A DNA stretch of 64,000 nucleotides from assembly GCA_963920575.1 (NCBI GenBank), contig OY986963.1, positions 6,300,896 to 6,364,895 on the forward strand, in the 5' to 3' direction. The notes under the pieces were generated by a model. That model saw only the letters and a program-made list of their open reading frames with translations, had not been told where the DNA came from and did not search any database. Shown in pieces: positions 32,401 through 43,518 of this stretch; within the stretch, counting starts at the first letter, position 1, and every line of letters starts with the position of its first letter. Both the position numbers and the translations under genes were made by a program. The DNA is from Narthecium ossifragum (taxonomy: Eukaryota > Streptophyta > Magnoliopsida > Dioscoreales > Nartheciaceae).

Positions 32401-35400
32401 GCTAAGCTGATTAGGAAGCCAACATTGAGCACATTTAATATGCTATTATCAGTATGCGCAAGCTCACAAGATTTTGAGGGTACAGCGGTTTCCATTCGGC
32501 GAAACCCTTGTTATAGTATTGCATCTTGATATTTCAGTTGCAATTTTTTCAATGCCTCTAAGTTTGTCAATCTCCATTGTATTAACTCAGGAGCTTTTCA
32601 AGTCATGCTACTAGTCAAGGAGGCTGGACTAAATCCAGATTGCAAACTTTACACCACTCTGATATCAACCTGTGCTAAATGTGGAAAAGTTGATGCAATG
32701 TTCGAAGTATGTAATAGAATCAGTTATACACTCGTGAAAGATTAGTTAACTTATATTTAGTGCTTCTTCAAGGATTAATGCGCTGGTGGCACATGTCATG
32801 CTGCTTTAGCTGGCATGATACTCAGCAAGGACCCTGTGCTGGTCACACAAAGCTCTTTTGAGCTAATAAATGTATCGGCACAAGATCTGTGTTGATGAAT
32901 GTATTCTGCCAGTAATTTACTTGTATGATAGGCGCCGGCCGACATGATAATCACTGATCCTTTCTTATGAGTACTGACATGAACTACATGCGTTAAACTT
33001 CCTGCAACCATGGAATATGCTTCTGTCGAACACAATATATATTGGTCTGGTTTTGGTGAAGGTAGAATTGATATGTGAATTGATTTAGTTTCTCTGAAAT
33101 ATATGGTATACGTAGTAGGATATCAGAAGATCATTTGTAATTTGCAGCACTTATCCACATTGTACAGCTTTGCTAACTTTCCTTTTTACTTCCACCATTA
33201 ATGTATTAAAGAAGCTCCAACATCTAAATGCAAGAAATGTCAAAGTGAATAGTAAGCTTTGATCATCATATGTTGTCACTTATGTGATGTCAACAATTGA
33301 GAAAGTGCACTGTCTTGACCATTTAGGTGCTTGTCCAGTATATATCATAGTTATTGCCTCTGTGTAAAAAGGTCAGTGTATCCTGCCATGGCCATCTGTA
33401 TTCTCCTGAACTCTTCCATCTGGGAGGACATTTCCAGAAGTTTTTTTTTAGTTGTGGGATGCAATGTTGCTCATATAACCTTTTGTGAAGTGCCATTTTT
33501 AATTTTCCATGCGCTTTTCACATTCGCATATTAATTGATGTTTTCTGAAGTTGCCCTCCTAGGTCTTTCATGAAATGGTTAATGCCGGAGTGGAGCCAAC
33601 TGTCAATACATATGGTGCGTTAATTGATGGATGTGCCAGAGCTGGACAGGTTGCTAAAGCATTTGGTGCTTATGGGATTATGAGAGCTAAGGTTTGGCTG
33701 TGAAGAACTTTTATTTGATTTGTTCGTTTTATTTCTCTTCATATGTGGCCAGTAGATTCTTGTGACCAAAGTGATTTCACCAGAGTCAACCATGATACAT
33801 TTTTTTTTGAGTTTTTCTGTTCATAAACTTGATTATACTTCCCACTAAGCAAGTTCCTGTATGCAGTAGAAAGTGCAGCCTGATCGAGTTATATTCAATG
33901 CATTGATCACTGCATGTGGTCAATCAGGAGCAGTCGATCGTGCCTTTGATGTTTTATCCGAGATGAGGGCAGAACCAAGGCCCATAGACCCTGATCATGT
34001 CACTGTTGGTGCTTTAATGAGAACGTGCATCCAAGCTGGGCAGGTACCTCTATAATCAGTGTGCTCTGATGAGCTAGTGCAGTTGTCTTGCATGTTGTCT
34101 GTTGAGACATCAGAGTTTAAACTTGCATGTCATTGCCAACTTCAAGTAACTGTTTAGGTACCTTTACTTCAGGTTAACCGGATTCCTGAAGTATACAAGA
34201 TGCTTCACCTGTACAACATAAAGGGCACTCCTGATGTTTACACAATTGCTGTCAATAGTTGTAGTACAACAGGAGATTTAAATTTTGCACTGAGCATATA
34301 TGATGATATGACTAAGAAAGGCGTGGTGCCAGATGAGGTAATTTTGAGACACTAGAACTTGGAGGGTGCATATTGTTTGTTTCCAAAAAATAATGTTTAA
34401 GAACTGGAGTTATATTATTTTGATAACCTTCTCTCAAGTTTATAACATCAATACCATGCAGATGTTTCTTAGCACGCTAATAGATGCTGCTGGTCATGCT
34501 GGGAAAGTGGATGCAGCCTTTAAGATCCTACAAGATGCAAAGTCCAAAGGAATAAAACTTGGAAACGTGTCATATAGCTCACTGATGGGGGCCTGCTGCA
34601 ATGTATATCCTTGACTAATGGTTTACCGTGAAACAAATTTATCCAGAGGCTTTCTTTCTAGTTCTGTGCTTCTATTTTGGTACATCTTTGCAAGCATAGA
34701 GAATAATATGCAAAACTGTGTGGTATATCTTTCTCTTCACTTCCATAATCCTAGACCACGAGTATGATGGCACCAGAATTTTGCACTGTGATATATTACT
34801 GTATTGCACCTTTCACTTTCATAGTCCTAGTCTGTAAGTCTTTACTGGTACTAGAATCCTGCCTTTAACTGCTAATTTTATGCTGTTTTTTCAAACTGAT
34901 GACGATTCCAGGAAATGTATTACTTTAAATGCCAATTGACTTATCCACTTCTGTTTCAGGCCAAAAACTGGCAGAAGGCTCTGGAGCTGTATGAGAAAAT
35001 TAAGGCTATTAAGCTTCTCCCAACGGTCTCTACACTTAATGCTTTGTTAACATCCTTATGTATGTTCTGCCTGCGACTTCGCTACATCTTTCTCCGTATA
35101 TATCGACTGAGAGTTAATTGTCCATCTTTACCTCTGCTATCTGTCAGGATATGATGCTCATATATTGTGATCTCAGTGAAGCCTGTCACGTATTTTTCTG
35201 ATATCAGATTTTTTTTTTTTTTGCAACCTCTTAATTGTCAAGTAACTTTGGGCAGTTTTATCTTGATGGTGATGATTTTAACGTTCTTAGAAGCAGCTTT
35301 AAGATATTATTGGACAGCAATCTTTTGCATTTGCAAGCATGATAACATGGAGATCACTATTGGTTGAATGAGTTGCATTGTGCCATTTGTATTGTACTTC

Positions 35401-38400
35401 ATATAGCAATCATGTTGAGATTAGCCAGTACAAGTAATACTTGACACAGCTACTAACAAAGTATCTCTGTTATACGCATGCAATCTGACCTCATTGGAAA
35501 AATATGTTTAAACTTGTTATATCATATGCTAATGAAATTCAGGGAAAATATCACCAGGTAATCAGACATATGAAGACAAAAACATCATATATAGCATACC
35601 TTAGAAGTTTAGTCATGATAGATGTAGCATACTTAGTCTTGTAGCTATTGAATAATGCGATGGAAGTGTTATACATCAGAATAGTGCTCTGAAAACAATG
35701 AGTAAAGCAAGTGACTGCGGTAAGGATATCTAACAATATTAGGAAGAGAGCGGAGAACTATAACTTCCAAGGATGAGATGATCTTGCTATGTCAGTCATC
35801 TTTGTTCTTTAATATAGTAAGTAATAAAAAAAAGAAGCGAAAATGACTTTTCAAGGAATATCTTCATGAAAGACAACTTTAACAAAGGAAGTCTGAGATT
35901 TAAGTTCCTAGATGAGGATAAAGATTTAGGGACCCTCTTGTCTGTCATTAGCCTCTTACTAGGAATTGTGGTCATCACAATATGAAAGAAGGAAAATAAG
36001 AAACAAGAGAGGAATTGTCATTTTCTTGAAATTACTGCTTAAACAAGAATCAGAACACATCCCAAGATTTATATGGATTGCTTGAAACAGTACAGAAAGA
36101 ATGAGTCTTTGTTTACCTATTCAAAGCTGTTAAAGTACTTTAAATTTCCACTGAAAGATGCACCTTATATCTGATAAAATACAAACTGACTAGGTGAACT
36201 AAAAATTGCCAACATTACCTAGTTCCAGGGGCCCTCCTAGAAATAAATCTACCAAGCACCTCCTTCTTCTTTTGCAGCGGATGACATCCTCATGAGATTT
36301 TGGAACACATTCACTCATGATGTTTGTCCTATTTAAGTAATATGAGCTAAGATCTTATGCAAGAAAAGTTAGTGTTATTATGGAATTCCCTTAGCTGCCC
36401 TCTATGATATTTTCTTTCACTGGGTGGAACAAATATGTATCAGGGAAAATAATTGGTATTGTATGAGGATTTTTCTGTCTTCATTAACTGCAGCCTGCCA
36501 CTGTTACACATGGTTCTTCATGAGAATTAGCATTGAGTACATGGATATGCATGCAGTTGTCAATTCAATCTCTCCTGCCCCATAAAAGGTAAGAATGCAG
36601 AGAGAGTATAATGGATGTGTTTTATTGCATATGTGATGTAAACTATCTCTAGGAATGTAAGCCCTTGATGTTGATATCTGAATTCGTCTTATTGATTGAT
36701 GATTGGAATTTAGAATCTAGAACAGGAGAAACATCTTTCCCTAATGGAATCCTGATTACTTTTATGTCGTTTACAATCCTAAAGGCAATGGGATTAGGAA
36801 CAGAAGAGGGAGTAGAGGCAGGGTTATTTCTCAGCGGCTTCAACATCTTTATGCAGTAATGCAGTAATCACTGCTTGTAAAGGGTTGTCTACCTCCAGTT
36901 TTGAATCACAGGCATGTAGGAGGTCTGAGGGAACCAACAGTGAGAGCACTGTGAACTAAGAATTGGGAATTGGTGACCCATGCCAGAGTGTGCCAACCAG
37001 CCTGTTTAGACTTTAGCCTTGTCAAAAAATAGATCACCGTAGAAATTTGATGTGCTTCTCTAATTCTTGGAGAGAGAGAAAGGCTGATGGTGACATCTTA
37101 TAGTTGAAGAAATCGAAGGACTTAAAAGATTCATTTCTAAATTATCAACTTTCTGCATAATACAGATCAATAGTTTATATCTCAAATAGTAGCTACATTA
37201 ACTATAACTCCTCACACCTTGTGGATGGTTTTTGTTGTCTTCTAAGTTCTAACTAGATTACTGAAAGATCTGACTTAGAAAATTAACTTCAATCAGCATT
37301 TGCGCTAGTGTAATAAAAGCTCCATACACATTTGCAATTATCATAAACTTCCCACGCACATTTGCGAGTGTCGTAGAATTTCTGGGTTATCTCCATCTAT
37401 ATGAGATTTGTGTCCATCTGTCCATATTCCTTCTGCATGGATGCTTTACTAGTCTCTTCAGACAAGCATCTGATATCTTTTCATAAGGCCTACATATTGC
37501 TTTTGTTGAGAAAGTCACTGTTGGAGGCAAAGCTTTAGCAATAGCTTCTAATCGATTGTATGATGCCAAAAATTATGTGGGGAAGAGGTTAATAGGGAAA
37601 ATTTGTAGTTGGATCTCGTAGAAGCAAATCTGAGGTTCAAAAGCTGAGATCAAAGAGGATTCAAGGGTTCTGATGACCATGCAGGGCTGTGAAGTACTGC
37701 GAACAGTACCATGAATAGTATTTAAGGTTATTTTGAAGGGATTTGAAGGATGAGTAATTTAGGACTATTTAGGGTTTGATTCCAGAGAAAGAATAGATGA
37801 AAAGAAGGCTAGAGATCGAAGTTTGTAGGACAAGGAGACTAGAGAGCTCAAAAATCAATTGTCACACTAGTGTTCCTCGACATCACACCTTGGAGAATGG
37901 TTGCATTTCACAATCCTCAAGCAATGGCTGCTGGAAACTTCAAGATTATTCTTCGCATAGATTTTGTTCAAAGCTATTAAATATCTGTTTATAGGTATGT
38001 CATGTTTATGTCTAATAATACTCTTCGACTCCTATTACTCCACAAATAGGACCAAATACTCCTAGTAGATCAACCTAGCTAGACTCAAATCAAACTCAAA
38101 ACTAAGTGCAAAAACCACCCAAAAAATTTGTCTGAAAAGGAAAAAACTAATGAACTGAATAATTGAACTACTACGGAAGCTCCCAAGTAGGCTTCACATC
38201 ATTGGCCATATCCCAATAATTAAAGCTTGAGCCTTGGAAGCATCTTTTCCTTGTCTTTTGTAAACTTTGAAGGGTTGTTGCCATCTACGTCTATTAGTGT
38301 CCCTTGAGCACAAATTGTTTTCTTAGGAATTTTCAATGATTCTGAGCATCCACTATAAACATGAACTGCATCATGAATTTCAGCATATCCTCACCGTCCT

Positions 38401-41400
38401 TGGTAGATCTGAATCTCCCAGAGACCCTGCTGGGAGAGGGGGGAATCGCAGCAGCCTGCTCAAGGAATTCTAATCTTAGGTTGTTGACAGAAAGGTTACA
38501 AAGTATGGTTGTTATAAATGGGCATTATGGATCTAGGTTCCAGTGATTTCTAGAAAAACTTGATATGAAAATTGCACTGATCTTTTTTCAAGAGAAGCTC
38601 AAATCGTGTCTCTTGCTAGTTTTTTGGAACTTCCTTAACTTTATTCTGGAACAGGTCATGATATTGGCTAGTCAAAGTCATAAAACTCCATTTCAATGTT
38701 TTATTTGCAGGTGATGGTGACCAGTTACTAAGGGGTATTGATGTTCTTGACGAAATGAAGGAAGCTGGAGTCTCTCCAAATATCATCACATATTCTGTTC
38801 TCATAGTTGCATGTGAAAGGTAATTGTTTGTGGCCTTGGACTATTTCATCAGAGTTTGTTTTCTGAGGCTTATCTTCTTTGACTGAAGGAAGGATGAAGC
38901 AGAATTGGGCTTTACACTTTTTTCACTGGCCAAGAAGGATGGTGTCCTACCAAACCTCATTATGTGTGGATGTCTGACTGGTAAGACATGGGAAGATTTT
39001 GTGTTTGTCTCGGAAATATACTTGAAACATGTTTAGGATACACCTGTCTAGTGTCATATTTGTGAGAAGATTGCTAATTACAAGCTATACTCTGTACCAT
39101 TAGTCGGTACTATCGTTTTTTATGAGTCGTCGTGATTTTATAATCAACTCATATGTGATTGCTCTCATCTTAGGTTTATGTCTACGGAGTTTCCAAAAGG
39201 CTTGTTCAATTGGTGAGTCTGTTGTATCTTTCAACGGTGGGAAACCACGCATAGACAGCAAATGGTAATGCCTTTTTCTTGTTCCAATCAAAGATATGGA
39301 ACATTTTCTTTGCAAGTCATCATATATTGTAATTGTCCGTGATATGACTTTTGGCAGAAAATCGTCTTTTTGAATGCCTATTTGGTCATACTAAACACAA
39401 TATATTTATTTGCTGATCAACTTCAATCTCGATCCCACAAGTGTAGCAACAGTCTCCTTAAAGCTTGAATACGCTTCACATTATATCTTGACATTTTGTA
39501 AGTAAGAAACCCTTGTTGATTGAGACAAATCTGACACTCCGTAATCATGGTTTGGGAAACCCTGGTAGTCCATCAATCACAGATGTCTGATCTATGGACT
39601 TATCCATCTTTATATTCTTCTGTGACGATCGAAAGTAATTCAAATGAGCAATCTTTAACTTCAGCAGTCAATATTAGACTATCTTAAAATCTATGGCAAG
39701 TTGGCAAGTTTCTCTCGTACTTGAGAGATTCTGAGCTAGATGTTCACTATATCTCCGACCTACTTGTCTGCCTTCATTTGATGTCTTCCTATTGTTTTCC
39801 TGTGAAAGAGCTGAGCCTATTTTTCATGTCGGCTTGCTGATGCACATGTTAGAAAGCTAAACATCACCACATCTTGGATTCTTGGTGATTTATGCTGTTT
39901 GTTGGAAATTTGATTTATGACTAGAACTAGCAACTATGCAACATACCTAGAGTTGTAAAGTTATGCAATTAAGCTTTCATTTACTGCAATGTGTTCTAAA
40001 TTTGATCTGCTGGCAGGACATCACGTGCAATAACGACCTATCGTGAAACTATTGCAGCTGGTGTAATACCTACAGTTGAAGTTGTTTCTCAGGTTTTAGG
40101 ATGCTTGAAGTTTCCTCATGATGCCAATCTAAGAGATAAATTCACCGAAAATATGGATATTTTGGTTGATCCTTCAAGATGTGGAAACCTATGTTCATTG
40201 TTTGATGGGTTTCGAGAGTATGATACCCGGTGTTTTTCCATACTTGAGGTGGGTTTCAAAATAGTCAAGAAATCCTTCCCTGATTATTTCTAATTTTTTA
40301 GTTGCTCTTGATCATCAAGATGAGATGATTTTTCCTGCATTTCAGGAAGCTGCTTCACTTGGAATGGTTCCACATGTGTCCTTCAAAGGGAATCCTATAA
40401 TTGTTGACGCAAGAAAATTGCATGTTCATATTGTGGAGGTGAGATTGTTTTGAATTTGTGAAGAATGACGCTAGAGGACCTTAGTTTTCATTAGACCATT
40501 TCGGCCGTTAATTCCACACAAGCAATTCCTAGGGTGCATCTTCATTTCATATGTATGCAAATCACCTGTGGTAGTAACCATTACCATGGACATTTGTTCA
40601 GCTCATTCATGGTAGACATTTTCATATCTTCATTTCATATGTATGCATAAGTATGTCTCTGGTCATAATGTTTCACTTGCATGTTTCTGTTAGGGCAACT
40701 ATCATCATTCTTGTTCATGGTGTTCAGTTGTTTACATTGGGAAAGTTTCTAGTTGCAAATCCAAATTTCTGGATAGCATGAAATTTTCTGTCACATTCAC
40801 CTGATAACTCCTTAATTATCCTTCAGGTTTATATCTTAACGGTTTTGAAAGGTTTGAAGAATCGGCTGGCTGCTGGTAATTATGTCTTGTAGTGATATCA
40901 GTTCTTTTCTTGGTTTGCACTTGCAACATTTGTTCAATAACCAATTATGTGCTAGCATAAGTATTTTTCTATTGGTAATATCAGTTCTTTTCTTGGTTTA
41001 GAAAGGGGTCTTTGAAATGAGCCTTTTGAATATTATGCAGGTGCTAGGTTGTCCAACGTATCAATCTTATTACCAATAGAAAAAACACTAATCAGTTCTG
41101 CTGAAGAAGAGAAAAAGATCCACGTTGCTGGGAGGTGAGGATCTCTTCACTTTACATATTCAGACTAGTTTTATCCGGCATTTCTCTTGTAAGCTTCATG
41201 TTATAGGATTGGAGGTTTTTTCTGAAGCATTCTGATTTCTTGGGAGTTGATGTCTGAACCTGAAAATGTAATGCAGGGTGGGTCAAGCAGTTGGCTCCTT
41301 GCTGAGAAGGTTGGGACTTCGTTATGTAGGAGATGTATCTTATGGTAAAGTTAGAATAAGTGGTCTTGCTCTGCGAAGGTGGTTAAAGCCCAAGCTCACT

Positions 41401-41529
41401 GACTCATCATCCCCTGCTGGGAAACCAGCCGAAATGGGATCATTGCCAACACGTCTGGCCAAAGGGATCGCTGATCAGCAGCGTAGCATTCGCAGCAGCA
41501 ACAATCTGTCAATCGAACAAGATGAATGA
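29453..41529 (+). CDS. MRL1: Chloroplast PPR protein, MRL1-type (rbcL mRNA maturation), 19 exons
   Basis: Exons: 29453-29782, 30913-31651, 31795-32026, 32172-32235, 32335-32479, 32591-32706, 33563-33691, 33870-34043, 34173-34337, 34462-34602, 34960-35059, 38711-38819, 38889-38980, 39174-39264, 40017-40248, 40346-40438, 40827-40875, 41041-41134, 41277-41529. All junctions are GT-AG and phases agree, giving 1115 aa, near the 1089 aa of Arabidopsis MRL1. A Ser-rich transit peptide (about residues 1-60) is followed by a hydrophobic segment (VLDAIVAVAFFAAWIPAVYL, residues 81-100), an acidic variable region, and about ten PPR repeats between residues 455 and 880 (for example VEPTVNTYGALIDGCARAGQ). 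A conserved non-PPR tail follows. MRL1 stabilises the 5' end of plastid rbcL mRNA; function here is by family. Confidence 0.9.
30223..30300 (+). other. Possible alternative or cryptic exon in MRL1 intron 1
   Basis: After a good acceptor (GGCACATGCAG) comes an in-frame Lys-rich coding stretch, KKKKIARLYESECDSDYKRK, ending in TAG at 30294-30296. It continues the frame of exon 1 (phase 0) but has no downstream donor before the stop. Joining exon 1 to 30913 is also in frame, so this piece is either intronic or an alternative terminal exon that would yield a protein of about 133 aa. Confidence 0.3.
35060..38710. other. Large MRL1 intron with decayed repeats
   Basis: The 3.65-kb intron between exons 11 and 12 is by far the longest of the gene. 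Parts (37560-38240) contain phrases common in LTR-retrotransposon DNA, such as GAAGCTCCCAAGTAGGCTTC and a CTTCGACTCCTATTACTCC word, but no ends, protein motifs or target duplications could be defined. No separate gene is seen inside it. Confidence 0.5.
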
Positions 41530-42202
41530 TTTATGGTCTCAGCAAAGCACCAGTAATTTCCTATATATTCTTTCAGGACTTTTGGGGTTGGATTCAGGTA
41601 TTGCATTCAAGTTCTTGTTCTTCCTATCTTAATGGACACCAAATTCGAGCCTTTTGACCACCACGTTTTCCTGCCAATAAAAATCCAGTGTAGTGGATGA
41701 TGATGCAGGCTCTCAGTTTTGTCACTGTACTATGTTCATATACTGTGGCCTTGTCCACACCAACTGGTACTTGATGGATGAAACAGTTGTTCCTTCTCTG
41801 CATTGTATCTTTTGAATTTGAGATGCCTCTCCTCGCCTGGCATCTTTAAATATCGGACAGAGGCCTTGATTTTTGTCCCTACCGTTTGTTTGCGGGCAAC
41901 AACATAAAGCTTTTGTAATTCTAGGTTTTGGACTCAACTCATCGAAAAAAAAAAACATGCGAGCTGCTTCATGCTTGTCCTCTCCACTCAGCAGTGCGTG
42001 GATATGACAGACGAAGAGTTCATTGGATGAGTTTTTATTTGCTCCTTTTGTTCCCGAGAAACGTTGAGTCAAAAAAAATTTAGAAAACTGCCGACTCAAA
42101 ACTCACACCAAATGACCGAACCAGGCATGGCCAAGCGACGAAATCCGGTCTTCCAATTTGGGGGAGGAATAGCGGAGAACATGTTCGTCCACAACAATTC
42201 CA
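41530..42202. other. MRL1 3' flank
   Basis: Presumed 3' untranslated region and spacer after the MRL1 stop. The minus-strand open frame at 41722-42099 has no recognisable domain and crosses A-rich tracts, so it is not called. Confidence 0.6.
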
Positions 42203-42613
42203 AATTGTTAATATGAATAGTTATTCTGTTCTACCCTGACTGACTTAGGGGGGCAAATGTCCTCTATTCTCAATAAATTTGGAGGTTTGGGAATTGGATT
42301 CAAAGACCAACAATTCATTACCATCACTGAATTGTTTTGTTTTTTTTTTTTTTTGAATAGTTCATGCCGAAGGCTATTACAAAAACACAACTACAATTAT
42401 AATAGACCATTCAAGGCAGTCCTATTATCTTCTGAAACCCACATAAACGGAGTTCCGAGACGGCCCCACTCTAAATCCATTCATCATCACTGAATTGTTA
42501 CAATGAATAGTTATTATGTTCTACCCTAACTTGGGGCAAATGTCCTATATTCTCAATAAATTTGGAGGTTTGGGAATTAGATTCAAAGACCAACAATTCA
42601 TTACCATCAGTGA
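42203..42613. repeat. ~125-bp tandem duplication split by a mini-LINE
   Basis: Two direct copies, 42203-42329 and 42493-42613, share AATTGTTA(A/C)(T)ATGAATAG, TGTTCTACCCT, GGGGCAAATGTCCT, TCTCAATAAATTTGGAGGTT and AAAGACCAACAATTCATTAC. They would be adjacent but for the insertion at 42337-42484. Confidence 0.85.
42337..42484 (-). mobile_element. 148-bp 5'-truncated LINE with 15-bp target duplication
   Basis: Bounded by CATCACTGAATTGTT at 42322-42336 and 42485-42499. It starts with a poly(T) run and then GAATAGTTCATGCCGAAGGC, the complement of a LINE tail plus poly(A); the LINE at 9869 has a comparable poly(T)-GAAGAGATGAGCCCGAGGGC start. No coding sequence remains. Confidence 0.85.
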
Positions 42614-43039
42614 ACGCTAACCATTTGAACTACTCAATGACTGTTTTTATATTAGCTGATGGAGGAAAGACTGCCCATATACTTTATGCCCTATATGCTA
42701 TTTTAATTCCAATCGGACAAGGCGACGAAGTACAAAAAGATTTCTCCACGACTTGGGCTGAGAATGTCTCACCAACATCCATCCATATACCTCATTAGAA
42801 ATTGTGAAGAAAAGAAATACCATCAAGTCAATCATATTCAACTTTATATGAGGCAAAGGATCGATAAATGCTTTTAATTTAAGGGTGAAGAACAATTATA
42901 TACATAACTGAAAAAACCGTGTTAAAAATATGGGCCCACACTAATCTCAAGCACCCATAACTAAAAAAAAATCTGTCATAACTAAAATCTCTCTTATTTG
43001 ACTCACCTCATACGGAAAACAGTGTCGGAGCACTAGTCA

Positions 43040-43198
43040 TCCTTATATGACAGCATAGTTATAAGTTAACATTTGATTGTCCTAGATGGAGCATTTAGTG
43101 GGGGAGGTGGTTAATGAAGAGGAGAGGGTTGTGAATGGTTAATGATTAATGGGGAAGTTGATGAGTGTTACGCTGCCAAGTGGCAGGAGTCCCACTAG
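43040..43198 (+). mobile_element. Short Helitron-like element, copy A, in the ATP sulfurylase promoter
   Basis: It starts A|TCCTTATATGA and ends CACTAG|T. Eight bases before the terminal CTAG is the hairpin CTGCCA (43173-43178), loop AG, TGGCAG (43181-43186). It is 159 bp, has no terminal inverted repeats or target duplication, and sits between A and T, all as known for Helitrons. It ends about 320 bp upstream of the ATP sulfurylase ATG. Confidence 0.7.
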
Positions 43199-43442
43199 TT
43201 TATTATAATGATTCTAAATATCCACGTTACATGAGTGAGACCTTCTAATTATTAACGACCTAGCAGACAGCCTCCAACTATCCCCTTATCTTAAATCATA
43301 ATAACTGTCAGATACGACCCCACAGCATTAACTAATCCTAGCCATCCGATCTCCCATCCAACGGTCTCCATTTCTTGTAAAACCTCCATCACATAAATCG
43401 CTTCCGATTCCCGCCATACGGCTCCAAATCCACGAAAACCCG

Positions 43443-43450
43443 TATAAAAA
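43443..43450 (+). promoter_or_regulatory. Probable TATA box of ATP sulfurylase
   Basis: TATAAAAA, 69-76 bp upstream of the ATG. The GAGAC core of sulfur-responsive elements occurs at 43237-43241 and, reversed, at 43364-43368; a 5-bp core is common by chance, so this is only suggestive. Confidence 0.55.
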
Positions 43451-43518
43451 AGTCCAAGGCCTCCTCCGTCTTCGGAGCCACGGTTTTAGTGGATCCTTCT
43501 TTTTAAAGAATAAAATCC

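Noticed and set aside
37560..38240. A gene nested in the large MRL1 intron
   Set aside because: Only short frames and retrotransposon-like phrases; no domain or exon chain.
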